A stretch of 64,000 nt of DNA, from the NCBI GenBank assembly GCA_900074725.1, contig LT598455.1:435802-499801 (forward strand). The letters are read 5' to 3'. The position numbers and the translations under genes were made by a program. This document shows positions 1-8,670 of the stretch, piece after piece. The first letter of the stretch is position 1. The number at the start of each line of letters is the position of its first letter. The notes beneath the pieces were generated by a model. That model did no database searches and had not been told where the DNA came from. It saw only the letters and a program-made list of their open reading frames with translations. Origin of the DNA: Lachancea dasiensis (taxonomy: Eukaryota; Ascomycota; Saccharomycetes; Saccharomycetales; Saccharomycetaceae).

Positions 1-595
1 GTCCGCCGAGGCATCCTCCGGATTAACCCCTTTGTAGTCCGGTGACGATGTCTTGACGTCGGCTATGTTTCTGAGAATCAAATCCTTGTCATCGCACCAA
101 CTTTCAAGGAACATTGGCTCAATAGAGTTCTCTCTACATAGCTTTAAGATCCAGTTTCTTCTTTCTCTAGTTGAATTTGTTGCGTCGAGGATCGCCACAA
201 CCCCTTCCTCGTCAGCAAACCAATTCATCATGTCATGGACTGCTTGGGTCACTGCTTGTTCTCTGATTTTATATGCTTCCTCATTCGAAGCGTCGAAAAA
301 ATCAGCACTAGGTCTTGGAGCATCCTGACGCCTGTAGTTGCCAACATTGAAGCACCTGGACTTGATAGACAGCCATGACAGGTAACGAACGATTTTTTGC
401 GAAATGAAGGATTTGCCTCTTGCGGGAAGCCCCACCATTACAACACAAATTCTCAAATTCTGGACCTAAATTTCGGCAATTTGCGGTTGCCATGAGTTAG
501 TTGAAATTCAAGAATAAAGCGGAAGGACTCTCAGACTTTCTCTATAATAATGCTATTGGTTTTGCACATACATTAGAAACCGTATACACTGGCAT
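1..595 (-). CDS. FBP26: 6-phosphofructo-2-kinase/fructose-2,6-bisphosphatase (FBP26), 5' part, spliced
   Basis: N-terminal part of the bifunctional family that makes and breaks fructose-2,6-bisphosphate, the cytosolic regulator of glycolysis and gluconeogenesis; the gene runs off the left edge. The model joins an 8-codon exon 1 (595-572) to exon 2 (465-1, 155 codons, open to the edge), removing an intron at 571-466. The spliced protein starts MPVYTVSN-VQNLRICVVMVG and places the P-loop GLPARGKS at residues 20-27, the same distance from the start as I recall for S. cerevisiae Fbp26. Family motifs follow: KCFNVGNYRR-like (SRCFNVGNYRR), ILDATNSTRERR and FLESWCDD. The kinase domain is therefore present and the phosphatase domain lies outside the window. 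VPS35 lies next upstream in the same direction, as in YJL155C-YJL154C. S. cerevisiae FBP26 is, to my knowledge, intron-less. FBP26 fits the N-terminus better than PFK26/27, which carry long N-terminal extensions. Confidence 0.92.
466..571 (-). other. FBP26: Spliceosomal intron in FBP26
   Basis: 106-nt intron read on the minus strand. The donor is GTATGT (571-566), the branch site AACTAAC (502-496, one base from TACTAAC), and the acceptor TAG ends at 466, about 31 nt past the branch adenosine. Without it the kinase frame meets a stop (the TAG itself) just before the P-loop. With it, an ATG at 595 gives an N-terminus that aligns residue for residue with Fbp26. Phase 0. Confidence 0.88.
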
Positions 596-812
596 TCTCA
601 AAGCTGTTGGAAAATTATAGGAAAACCCCAAATCAATTGACCGACTGATGGTTGATAACTAGTATCGCGGCAAGCTAAAAGGTTTCTTTGAAGGTGAGCG
701 TTTGTAATTTTAAGGAATATCAGTACCTTTGCTTCAATTTTACAAAGCTAATAATTTCTAGGTCATCGTCAATCGCGACCGACAAGTTTTATGGCTGGCT
801 CTAGTAAAGTTG

Positions 813-3395
813 TCACAATACAATCGCTTTGAATCTACTGTCAACTTCCTTTTGGTCTTGAATATACTGCAAAGTCCTGTCAAAGTGTTCGATTGGTATG
901 GACTCAAGATTAGTAGATTTAGAAGTTGGAGGTTTGGTAAATGTAGTTGCGACGCTATTAGTTGCACCTAGGTGAATGTAGCAACCATCAATGCCAATGT
1001 ATGCTTTATCACCACCGTTATTCAAGGTACGGTCATCGTCCAGCATAGAATTTCTTTCCAATTTCAAAGAATCAATATTGGTTTTGATCAATTCAACTAG
1101 CCCGTTGATATACTTTACACTAACATTCGTCGACGTTTCGTCGCCATGAATAAAGTAGTAACAGCACCGATCAAGGATCTCAATCATGAGTTCACAGCTT
1201 TGGACATTATCCATGACAGAATCCGCAACCCGGAGGGATCGTTGCAGACATTCTAAAACTCTCTTTCCTTCACGGAAAAAACTTTCCGTGATACCCTCCT
1301 CCTCACCCAGGAGCGAAATTTCTGTGGCCCACCATAGATGAGAGCAGGTGTAGACGGCTCTACATTGGTCTTGCTTTTTGAGTAGTTTGGAACCATGCAG
1401 CGTGCACCTGGTGATCAGTGTTTCATAATACGACTCCATGTACAAATTCCGCGTTTTCTGCAGTGTTTGGGCCATATTTACAATGGCCTGAAATTGAGTT
1501 CTGGAATCACTTAAGGACTCTTCAAACGTTGTAAAGGCTTGTGAAAAGAAATCGTACGCGATATCACCTAATTGTGATTGGTCGGCGAGAGAAGCAGTTT
1601 GCAGGTTTAACTTGTATATCAGGTCCAAACAACCCCCACCAGAAGAATTGTAAAGGTTATCTATTGTTCGTGAAATGTGTTTGAACAGCTGCTTAATAGT
1701 ATTGCTGTACTTCTCTGAATCTGCTTGCTCTCTTTTAAGCTTCCATTGACATTTACGAATTAAAATCCAGAAGTTGCTGATAATGGCCGGTGAATGATAT
1801 TTGATGTTCCGACCGCTTCTCTGAAACCAATTTCTACAACTGAGCAAAAGTTCAATATGAACATCAACAGACTTGTTAAAACATAAATGTGTCAGCTTTG
1901 CTAGTTTTTCGTGATCCGGACTCAAAGTCCAGTTTTCGTTACCCAAGGCATCATCTTCATCTAGCATCAAAGAAGAAGCTGGTTTTTCTGAGTCGGCCTC
2001 TATGAGAGATTCGCAAATCTTCAGTATTGTCTCTAAATCTGCTTTAGAGGTGATCTGCCACCGTGCGTTGACCAGCATATCGAGGATTTCATTAACGCAG
2101 TGCCGTTGAAGTTTTTTGTTCTGTAAAGAGAGCAGTTCTTGGTATGCAGCACATTGCGTCAAGACATTATAGAAAAATTTCATGCTGTTTGTAAACTCAG
2201 GAGCAAGTAACAGATCGTGGAATAGATAGTCGCACTCGTCAGGTATTGCTTTGCCATGCTCTTTACATTTTTCTGTCATAAAACTTAACAGAGTATTGAC
2301 ATTTCTAATGTTATCCGGACCCCAGCGGAGTTTCAATTTCAAAATACCTTGAACAACAGGCGCTAGTTCTTGGAGCTGAAGATCAGGCCTTTCTTCACTC
2401 AGCTGGTTGAGAAATTTCCAAAAAATGAAAAATAGGTTACTATTCTCTTCTCCAATATTGAGAGAGGCAAGTTTTTGGGATATTTCGTCAATGCCTGGAT
2501 TTTCCTGCCTGTCGATAAATCCATTCAATCTCTCGACTAATGTCAACACGATCTTATTTACCGGAACAGCTGGGTTTAGTTTCAACGATGTGGAAAGCAG
2601 CTCAGCCAAGGTCCCTAAATGGAATTCATCTGGGAAAACCTGACAAATCACGTCGAAGAGATATTCTTGCGATACGACATCCCTGCATTGTATTACCTGC
2701 TCCAGAACCAGTGGCAGAATCTCGTCTTTGTACATGTTAAAATCAGACTCCACGATTTGAGATAGTCTTACCAAATTGACCCCAATTAGGATTTTTAGTT
2801 CTTTTCTTTCACGAGTTCGCTGCTCTCTTTCTCGTAGCGGACCTTGGTGTTGTAACCTGACCCAAAGTTTGTTCATTTCAATGAAGTTGGTAATAACAAA
2901 ATTGGCGTTAGTCTTTTTGGCCTCGGGCGAGTCCGCCTGGAAGAACTCTTTTGTTCGCTGGGAGAGATAGTACCTCAGGAATAGACCTCTCATAGGGTGC
3001 TGAACACCTTTGCACATCTCAATCATATCTTTAAAAATCTCCTCGCGAGGGGAATCTGCGCATTGCAGGTAAGCACTGCCCACTGTAATCATCAGGTACA
3101 GCCTCGGAAGGATGTTTCCGGCATATTGCACCAATTCGTATAAATCTGCTAGGTGGTGACGCTTGGTGTGGCAATCCACAAAATAAGTAGACAGTATACT
3201 CAGAGAATCGTAGATCAGAATATAGAGCTCGTAGTACTGCTTAGGTGTCAACAGCGGACTCCTCAGCTCCGTTAGCATGATTGAGGTGTGCTTTAGTGCA
3301 TCCATGAGCTTTTCTTGTGCGAGACATCTCTGCATCAGCACAGTTTGCTGTTTGCAGACAGAAACAGCTTGCTCGATGTTCTCAGCATATGACAT
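813..3395 (-). CDS. VPS35: Retromer subunit Vps35
   Basis: 860-residue homologue of Vps35, the cargo-binding scaffold of retromer, which with Vps26 and Vps29 recycles Vps10 and other receptors from endosomes to the Golgi. The N-terminus (SYAENIEQAVSVCKQQT, then LMDALKHTSIMLTELRSPLLTPKQYYELYI) and the invariant PRLYLMITVG motif at roughly residues 95-105, which binds Vps26, are clear. The rest is the expected all-helical solenoid, somewhat shorter than the 944 residues of the S. cerevisiae protein because of a shorter charged middle segment. The ATG at 3395 matches the family N-terminus. FBP26 lies downstream in the same orientation, 217 bp away, as in YJL155C-YJL154C. INO1, which follows in S. 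cerevisiae on the other side, is absent here. Confidence 0.97.
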   Translation of the reverse strand: MSYAENIEQAVSVCKQQTVLMQRCLAQEKLMDALKHTSIMLTELRSPLLTPKQYYELYILIYDSLSILSTYFVDCHTKRHHLADLYELVQYAGNILPRLYLMITVGSAYLQCADSPREEIFKDMIEMCKGVQHPMRGLFLRYYLSQRTKEFFQADSPEAKKTNANFVITNFIEMNKLWVRLQHQGPLREREQRTRERKELKILIGVNLVRLSQIVESDFNMYKDEILPLVLEQVIQCRDVVSQEYLFDVICQVFPDEFHLGTLAELLSTSLKLNPAVPVNKIVLTLVERLNGFIDRQENPGIDEISQKLASLNIGEENSNLFFIFWKFLNQLSEERPDLQLQELAPVVQGILKLKLRWGPDNIRNVNTLLSFMTEKCKEHGKAIPDECDYLFHDLLLAPEFTNSMKFFYNVLTQCAAYQELLSLQNKKLQRHCVNEILDMLVNARWQITSKADLETILKICESLIEADSEKPASSLMLDEDDALGNENWTLSPDHEKLAKLTHLCFNKSVDVHIELLLSCRNWFQRSGRNIKYHSPAIISNFWILIRKCQWKLKREQADSEKYSNTIKQLFKHISRTIDNLYNSSGGGCLDLIYKLNLQTASLADQSQLGDIAYDFFSQAFTTFEESLSDSRTQFQAIVNMAQTLQKTRNLYMESYYETLITRCTLHGSKLLKKQDQCRAVYTCSHLWWATEISLLGEEEGITESFFREGKRVLECLQRSLRVADSVMDNVQSCELMIEILDRCCYYFIHGDETSTNVSVKYINGLVELIKTNIDSLKLERNSMLDDDRTLNNGGDKAYIGIDGCYIHLGATNSVATTFTKPPTSKSTNLESIPIEHFDRTLQYIQDQKEVDSRFKAIVL

Positions 3396-4313
3396 GGTCT
3401 AACTGGATCTCGATGCGCAACTGCTTGGATGCTTAGACGTGCCGATAGGGGATTGATTGGCTGGAAGAGCGTTTAAACTTGAAAATACGGAACACCGCCT
3501 ACGTATATAGTGATATAAATCATGGTGTGGACATGGCGTGGTAGACTTCGTGCCTGAGTTTAGAGCGCGAGGTTGGCCACTGGTGTTGGTGTACTCTCCT
3601 TCAAGCGGCTGATAGCGTAGGGCGGTAAGACCACCACTGTGGGCTGGCGGACTCATTATATCCTTCACGTCAGATGATACCTGGAGGTCGCTTCCCGAAG
3701 CCTATGTCGTGTGATTGGTCCCTGACCACTGGTACTAGAAGCCAGATTTCCATTTTCCCACGTACACGGACCGAATACAAAACCGCGCCTTGTTGGCCGC
3801 ACCCAGTTTATCCTGACCAAATCCCGAATTTGCGACAAAGTAGTACGGAATGATGAGAAAAACCACCTCTTGAAAGTACTTCACCAGACGTCCTGTGTGG
3901 CCAACCAGCGCGTAGCGACACTAATTCCAGCGAACCGTTTCGAGAGCGATGGGCCCCTCAACCTTTCGCAAGTCGACTGCTACGAAGTGTTTCTTTCTGT
4001 CATTGTTTTGTTCGTAATATCATTGCAAGCTCACGGGCGCCTTATACTCCGCCATCATGAGAGAATGCAGAAAACCAACAGCCGTCCGTGCATCCCGCCT
4101 TGCACATGTATACAGATTCACCAGAGGCCCTGCGTATAAGTCAAACAGCTCTTCTCTCTGCTATCATTGTCGTGATGCCGAATTCAAATATCCTGTCCTT
4201 CAGTCTCATTTCCCTGCACATGCCCTCAACGCTTAACTCAAGATGACGGCTCTTCTTTGATGACACAGCAATTGAACGGCCAGGCGTTTCCCGCCACCTG
4301 GAGAGGTGTTCCA

Positions 4314-4474
4314 TTACTAAAACCGACTAAAATTATGCCGAGCCGTTCTATGCACCAATAGTAAGCGCAGGAATTTTCCATGCATATAGACTTTTTTCAA
4401 TCGTATAACACCGTGCCAATCACCTGGCCACTAAGGCGATAGGAGGGAAGCTGGTCAGCGTGCCGATATATGCG
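4314..4474 (+). promoter_or_regulatory. CCP1: Candidate CCP1 upstream region: Yap1-, CCAAT- and Hap1-like sites
   Basis: Within 280-440 bp of the CCP1 ATG lie TTACTAA (4314-4320, the Yap1 response element form), two CCAAT boxes (4354-4358 and 4416-4420, Hap2/3/4/5 type), and CCGATATATGCG (4463-4474). Read on the other strand the last is CGCATATATCGG, one base from the Hap1 consensus CGGNNNTANCGG and of the same form as the CYC7 site. S. cerevisiae CCP1 is known to respond to heme/oxygen and peroxide regulators. The assignment rests on motif matches only. Confidence 0.4.
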
Positions 4475-4630
4475 GGCAAGCTTTGTCAACCCTTCAAGGC
4501 CAGCTACATGTCTGGACCGCGTGAGAAGATTAGACCAAGCGTTGCTTACAAAACAGGGTAGAGAAGATAGGCCGAAGGGTTGGACCAGGACGTCAGTAGC
4601 TTCTCAAATACGAATACATACATACACATG

Positions 4631-4661
4631 TATATATATAATATGTATATATATATATATA
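4631..4661. repeat. TA dinucleotide repeat
   Basis: About 31 bp of nearly pure alternating TA, interrupted by ATATG, roughly 95-125 bp upstream of the CCP1 start. It could double as TATA sequence for CCP1. Confidence 0.8.
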
Positions 4662-4754
4662 GGTATTCAGAACGTCGACACTGTTGAAGCAGTTACAGGA
4701 AAAAGGTCTTTACCTCCAGACGTTAAACGTAATTATCCAGCACTTGTAAGGAAA

Positions 4755-5789
4755 ATGTCCGCAATTCGCTCAACGTTTTCCAGAACTTTCAATAAGCGGT
4801 CCCTCTATCTCCTAACGGGGGCTACAGCTGTCGTTGGTACAGCCGCAGCTTACAATGAGTACCAAAACAACAACAAAAGAAACAGACCAAACCCAAAGGT
4901 TTGGGGCACTTTGGCTGCCGGCACCGGATTGCACATTGCGGAATGTCAAAAGAAGCCAGAGGACTACCAGAAGGTGTACAATGCCATCGCTACAAAATTG
5001 AGAGACGAAGACGAATACGACAACTACATCGGCTACGGTCCCGTGCTTTTGCGTCTAGCATGGCATGTGTCCGGTACCTTTGAAAAGAAGGACAACTCCG
5101 GTGGCTCTTTTGGAGGTACCTATAGATTCAAGAAGGAAATGGAGGACCCCTCCAACAAGGGTTTGCAAAACGGCTTCAAGTTTCTGAGCTCGATCCAAGA
5201 ACAGTTCCCTTGGATCTCGCACGGGGATTTGTACACGTTGGCCGGTGTCACCGCCATCCAGGAGATGCAAGGGCCAAAAATACCATGGAGAGCCGGAAGA
5301 GTCGATCAGACCGAGGACCTGACTCCCGACAACGGCAGGTTGCCAGACGCGAAGGGAGACGCCACCTATGTGAGGAACTTCTACAAGAGAATGAACTTTG
5401 AAGATAGGGAGGTCGTGGCGCTATTGGGAGCCCACTCTCTGGGTAAAACCCACTACGAGAACTCGGGCTTCGAGGGACCATGGGGTGCTGCAACTAACGT
5501 CTTCTCCAACGAGTACTTCAACAACTTGATCAATGAAAAGTGGGAATTTGTCAAGAACGAGGCTGGGAACATGCAGTATAACAGCGACAAGGGCTTCATG
5601 ATGCTCCCAGCCGATATGGCTTTGGTTCAAGACCCCAAATATCTCAAGATTGTGAAAGAGTTTGCCAAAGACCAAGATGCTTTCTTCAACGAATTTGGAA
5701 AGGCTTTCACGAAGTTGATAGAAAACGGAATTGAATTCCCAAAGAACATCAAAACAACTGTCTTCAAAACCTTGGATGAACAAGAGTAA
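4755..5789 (+). CDS. CCP1: Cytochrome c peroxidase, mitochondrial
   Basis: 344-residue class I heme peroxidase that reduces hydrogen peroxide with electrons from ferrocytochrome c in the mitochondrial intermembrane space. The start at 4755 is chosen because the frame stays open upstream (back to 4470) but the family N-terminus begins here. A basic presequence ([15 protein letters not shown]) and a hydrophobic stop-transfer stretch ([16 protein letters not shown]) form the bipartite leader. Catalytic features are visible: distal RLAWH (Arg48, Trp51 and His52 in mature numbering), proximal His in [11 protein letters not shown], and the cytochrome-c-facing Trp in [15 protein letters not shown]. 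cerevisiae Ccp1 has 361 residues. PAM17 follows on the same strand, as in YKR066C-YKR065C. Confidence 0.97.
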   Translation: MSAIRSTFSRTFNKRSLYLLTGATAVVGTAAAYNEYQNNNKRNRPNPKVWGTLAAGTGLHIAECQKKPEDYQKVYNAIATKLRDEDEYDNYIGYGPVLLRLAWHVSGTFEKKDNSGGSFGGTYRFKKEMEDPSNKGLQNGFKFLSSIQEQFPWISHGDLYTLAGVTAIQEMQGPKIPWRAGRVDQTEDLTPDNGRLPDAKGDATYVRNFYKRMNFEDREVVALLGAHSLGKTHYENSGFEGPWGAATNVFSNEYFNNLINEKWEFVKNEAGNMQYNSDKGFMMLPADMALVQDPKYLKIVKEFAKDQDAFFNEFGKAFTKLIENGIEFPKNIKTTVFKTLDEQE

Positions 5790-6142
5790 TAAGCTGGCTG
5801 CAATTGCGGCTTCACCCCAGCGGGCCCGCCCGTGCGTGAGCTATCTTATATACATCGTACCTCATGAAATGTCATATCCTATTTATTTATAACAACCTTG
5901 AAACGTGGAAGGGGCGCGGATCATCATTGGATGCGGATCATCATGGCTTCTATTCCACGCCGTCCCACCTCTGTTGAATTGATCCAGCACTACGCATTTA
6001 CATGCCCACAACGTCTTCGACTCCCGCGAGCTCCAGTTTTTTAAAGCTGGTGATTCTGTAAAGAAGATTTTGAAAAATTACCAACTTTATATGGCACACC
6101 CTCACTCAGACCAAATATTAAAAGACTTGGCAAAAAATAATC
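5790..6142. other. Intergenic region CCP1-PAM17
   Basis: 353 bp between two genes on the same strand. It should contain the CCP1 3' end (AT-rich stretch near 5840-5890) and the PAM17 promoter (TTTATATGG near 6085). No open frame or RNA signature seen. Confidence 0.5.
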
Positions 6143-6730
6143 ATGCTGAGTTCCAGAATTGCATTACACGGTAAGCAAGCTGCGAAAGTGTCTTGTAGAC
6201 AGTTCTCCGCTTTTCAACCTCTTTTCCAGGTGCAAAATTCTAATGCTGGCAACGCAACCGAAACGCAACCCAAGGATGTGTTCACTTGGACTGATTTTTT
6301 CCAACTACGCAAACAGGAGCGGAGAATCAATCTCGGGTCATCCGTTGTAACTGCATTGCTAACGAGCAATGCTTCTTGGGCCTACTTATCGACTATGGAA
6401 ATTGATCCCATGCAAACTATCATGGGTTTCGATCCTTTGGTAGTGGTATCAGCTGGCCTCCTAGCATCAGGTGCATTCGGATACCTATTGGGACCCATTT
6501 TTGGTACAACTGTCTTCAAGATGAGACAAAAGTCCAATTTGGCGGACTACAATAAGAAAACGAAGGATTTTCTGAGGCATGTTATAGATAACCGCGTGGA
6601 CTCCTCTTCACAGAGTTTCAGTAATCCAGTCCCAGACTACTATGGTGAAAAAATTGGCTCTGTGTCTGAATACAGACAGTGGTTGAGAGACTGCCACGCT
6701 TTTAGGAGAAAGGCAAAAGAGTTTTTATGA
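6143..6730 (+). CDS. PAM17: Mitochondrial import motor subunit Pam17
   Basis: 195-residue homologue (S. cerevisiae 197) of Pam17, an inner-membrane protein that assembles the Pam18-Pam16 module of the TIM23 presequence translocase motor. The N-terminus is a basic matrix-targeting leader (MLSSRIALHGKQAAK). The mature part has the family signature FTWTDFFQLRKQERRINLGSS, then two membrane segments (about residues 70-90 and 105-125), and a matrix C-terminus ending in YRQWLRDCHAFRRKAKEF. The first ATG matches the family start. TIM17, another TIM23-complex gene, lies 19 kb away in this window, but that reflects ancestral order and not an operon. Confidence 0.96.
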   Translation: MLSSRIALHGKQAAKVSCRQFSAFQPLFQVQNSNAGNATETQPKDVFTWTDFFQLRKQERRINLGSSVVTALLTSNASWAYLSTMEIDPMQTIMGFDPLVVVSAGLLASGAFGYLLGPIFGTTVFKMRQKSNLADYNKKTKDFLRHVIDNRVDSSSQSFSNPVPDYYGEKIGSVSEYRQWLRDCHAFRRKAKEFL

Positions 6731-7070
6731 ATATATCGGGCAGCTTCTAAACTCCAGACCCTGCTGTATATATAACGTTGAAGGACGTCGTCTAGTAGCC
6801 AAGCTCGAGGTTCAAAGATACTCTAAGCTTGGCAATCTACAGGGCCGAACCGCTGTCTAGGCCTGTTCACCATTAAGAAATTTTTGCCGACGCCGCAAGC
6901 TTTCTTCAATCCAAAAAACCATAATCATAGTGTTATATATGCCGTTGCACAGGGTAAATGTATGTATCTTCAAGGTCATGCCAGCCTGGTTGCACTTAGA
7001 TGGGCGGCCGTTAGTCGCTAAATATAATGGGTGTCTTACAGCTGACGTACCCCATTCAACGTCGATGGGC
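6731..7070. other. Convergent intergenic region PAM17 / SNA3
   Basis: 340 bp between converging 3' ends. AT-rich stretches near 6895-6970 and 7020 could hold polyadenylation signals for both sides. Nothing else recognised. Confidence 0.5.
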
Positions 7071-7451
7071 CTAGTGCTGGATCTTGTTGTCGGTAGCCGC
7101 TAGCGCAGAAGCATCTCTACCAGCCACATCACTGTACGATGGAGGAATTTCTGGCTCCGCGGACTTTGCCTGTGGCTCGGAGATTGCTGGAGGGATCTGG
7201 GCCTCTAAATCGGACTCTCCATGAATCCGTTCGTATGAAGGTTCTCCAGACCGCTCGCTGCTCGTTGTGTAAACAACATAAAACGCATGCAGACAGCCTG
7301 GGACCCCAAAAAGTACGCACAGCAGCATATTAATCCAAAAATCTCTAGACTTGAATCCACTGCGCAAAAACACCGACAGTGGTGGCAAAATAAGTGCGAC
7401 TAGCCCTAATATAATATCATCTTTGTTAACCGTGAATGTAGGGGTTGACAT
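7071..7451 (-). CDS. SNA3: Sna3-type vacuolar membrane protein, Rsp5 adaptor
   Basis: 126-residue member of the PMP3/SNA family. The N-terminus (TFTVNKDDIILGLVALILPPLSVFLRSG) and the next segment (DFWINMLLCVLFGVPGCLHAFYVVY) are the two family transmembrane helices, followed by TSSERS as in Sna3. The cytosolic tail carries PPSY, a PPxY motif that in Sna3 binds the WW domains of the ubiquitin ligase Rsp5 for multivesicular-body sorting. S. cerevisiae Sna3 has 133 residues and a similar layout. The ATG at 7451 agrees with the conserved SxxINKDD-like start. Orientation and neighbours match YJL151C. The short tail with a PPxY motif distinguishes it from Pmp3 and Sna2. Confidence 0.93.
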   Translation of the reverse strand: MSTPTFTVNKDDIILGLVALILPPLSVFLRSGFKSRDFWINMLLCVLFGVPGCLHAFYVVYTTSSERSGEPSYERIHGESDLEAQIPPAISEPQAKSAEPEIPPSYSDVAGRDASALAATDNKIQH

Positions 7452-8670
7452 ATCTGTGATACAGCGAGATTCTGTAACTGGGAAGTGTTGGCAGAGCTCA
7501 TCATGACGACGATCCTTGTACGTGGCGCGAACTAATATGTTTCCGCCGACTGCGTCACTGTGTACGACAACAACGTTCGAATTGAAGTCGCAACTAGACT
7601 GACCTGGCGTCCAAATAGAAGCTTCATTCTAGTCATTGAGTTTTTGCTGGTAGGAGAAACTTGGTGTAAGCTATTCAGGGGCAAGAAGACGAGATTTATG
7701 TCTATGCTGTTTACTTGCAGCAAGTAATTCATTCACTTATAAGATTTAAGTATCAGTATTTGCTACTTGGATCCTAGGACTATGATTGAAAAAGAGCCGA
7801 GCAAACTAGTACATAGAAAACCACATCTTGTTACTAGATTTCTTTTGTTCGGAGTGTCGGGAAGGTGATCACTTTTTCCCAACCTGTCGCGCAACCGTGT
7901 GTTGCGCCTATAAGAACCTGCCACTTCAGACATACATACTCCGTTTGAATTGTTGACCTCCCATGTCTCATATTGACATCTAGGATGTATCAAGCCATCG
8001 CAAGGTTTTGCTGGTCGACGCCAAATACTTTTCAGCCAAGCGTGTGAACTTAAAACTTCTCTGGGTGCCCTCAAACTTAAGTTTTTGACTCGGCGGAAGC
8101 AGTCGAAAGCGTATTAGCTGCTGCAGAAATGGCTTCGCACGAGTGCGCGAGTTCGACCACCTTAACCTGTCATCGCTTTTTTTAATAATGTCGCATGCTT
8201 TAACTTCATGCTATTTGCTTTTCAGCAGCCAAAAAGACAACGTCAATTAGCTTAGAGCGTCGAGATTCATTGCGCTCTACCTTGGAGTACCACGCCATCA
8301 GCTCAAAGACCTCCTCTTGAACGCTGGGGTCCGGATCGTTTATCTTTCATGACCCTAATAATTCTGTCCTTTAGTAGTATTAAACTCAAGATCGCGTACA
8401 ATATTACTAACTTCAAGTGAACCTTAATATCTCATCTCGTTTGTCAACCTTTTTGAAGGGAATTGTTGGCTACAAGGGGTTATTTCTATCTCCGTTCTTT
8501 TGATTCCGAAGATAACGTTGCATGGTTTTCCTGGTTTGAAACAGAGGCAGGGACGAGAATCAAATTCGGGCTGGTTATCGTTAAAGAGAAAAGAGTGGTC
8601 ATTTTAGAACACTTGGGCAGTTTGACAAGTTGTTGCTCTACGGGACAAAAGACACCTGAAGTGGTGTGCG
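7452..8670. other. Divergent intergenic region SNA3 / DAS1
   Basis: 1.2 kb with no supported gene. Open frames on both strands start at non-ATG codons or lack features. A perfect 7-bp hairpin (GCGCAAC, 5-nt loop, GTTGCGC; 7889-7907) stands out. The DAS1 promoter should lie at the right end. Confidence 0.5.

Larger units (their letters stand above)
3396..4754. other. Divergent intergenic region VPS35 / CCP1
   Basis: 1.36 kb without a gene I can support. Open frames here begin with non-ATG codons or have no recognisable content. The right half holds candidate CCP1 regulatory sites and a TA-rich repeat, listed separately. S. cerevisiae has INO1 beside VPS35; no INO1 coding sequence is present. 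Confidence 0.6.

Noticed and set aside
3399-3659. 85-codon minus-strand frame that ends 3 bases before the VPS35 start
   Set aside because: Low-complexity composition with no family features. Its end next to the VPS35 ATG is most easily coincidence; a uORF of this length would block VPS35.
4470-4754. 95-residue upstream extension in frame with CCP1
   Set aside because: It covers the TA repeat and promoter motifs and would bury the mitochondrial leader; the family start is at 4755.
8123-8170. GAGTTCGACCACC resembling a tRNA B box
   Set aside because: The consensus is only partly met and no A box or acceptor stem is present.
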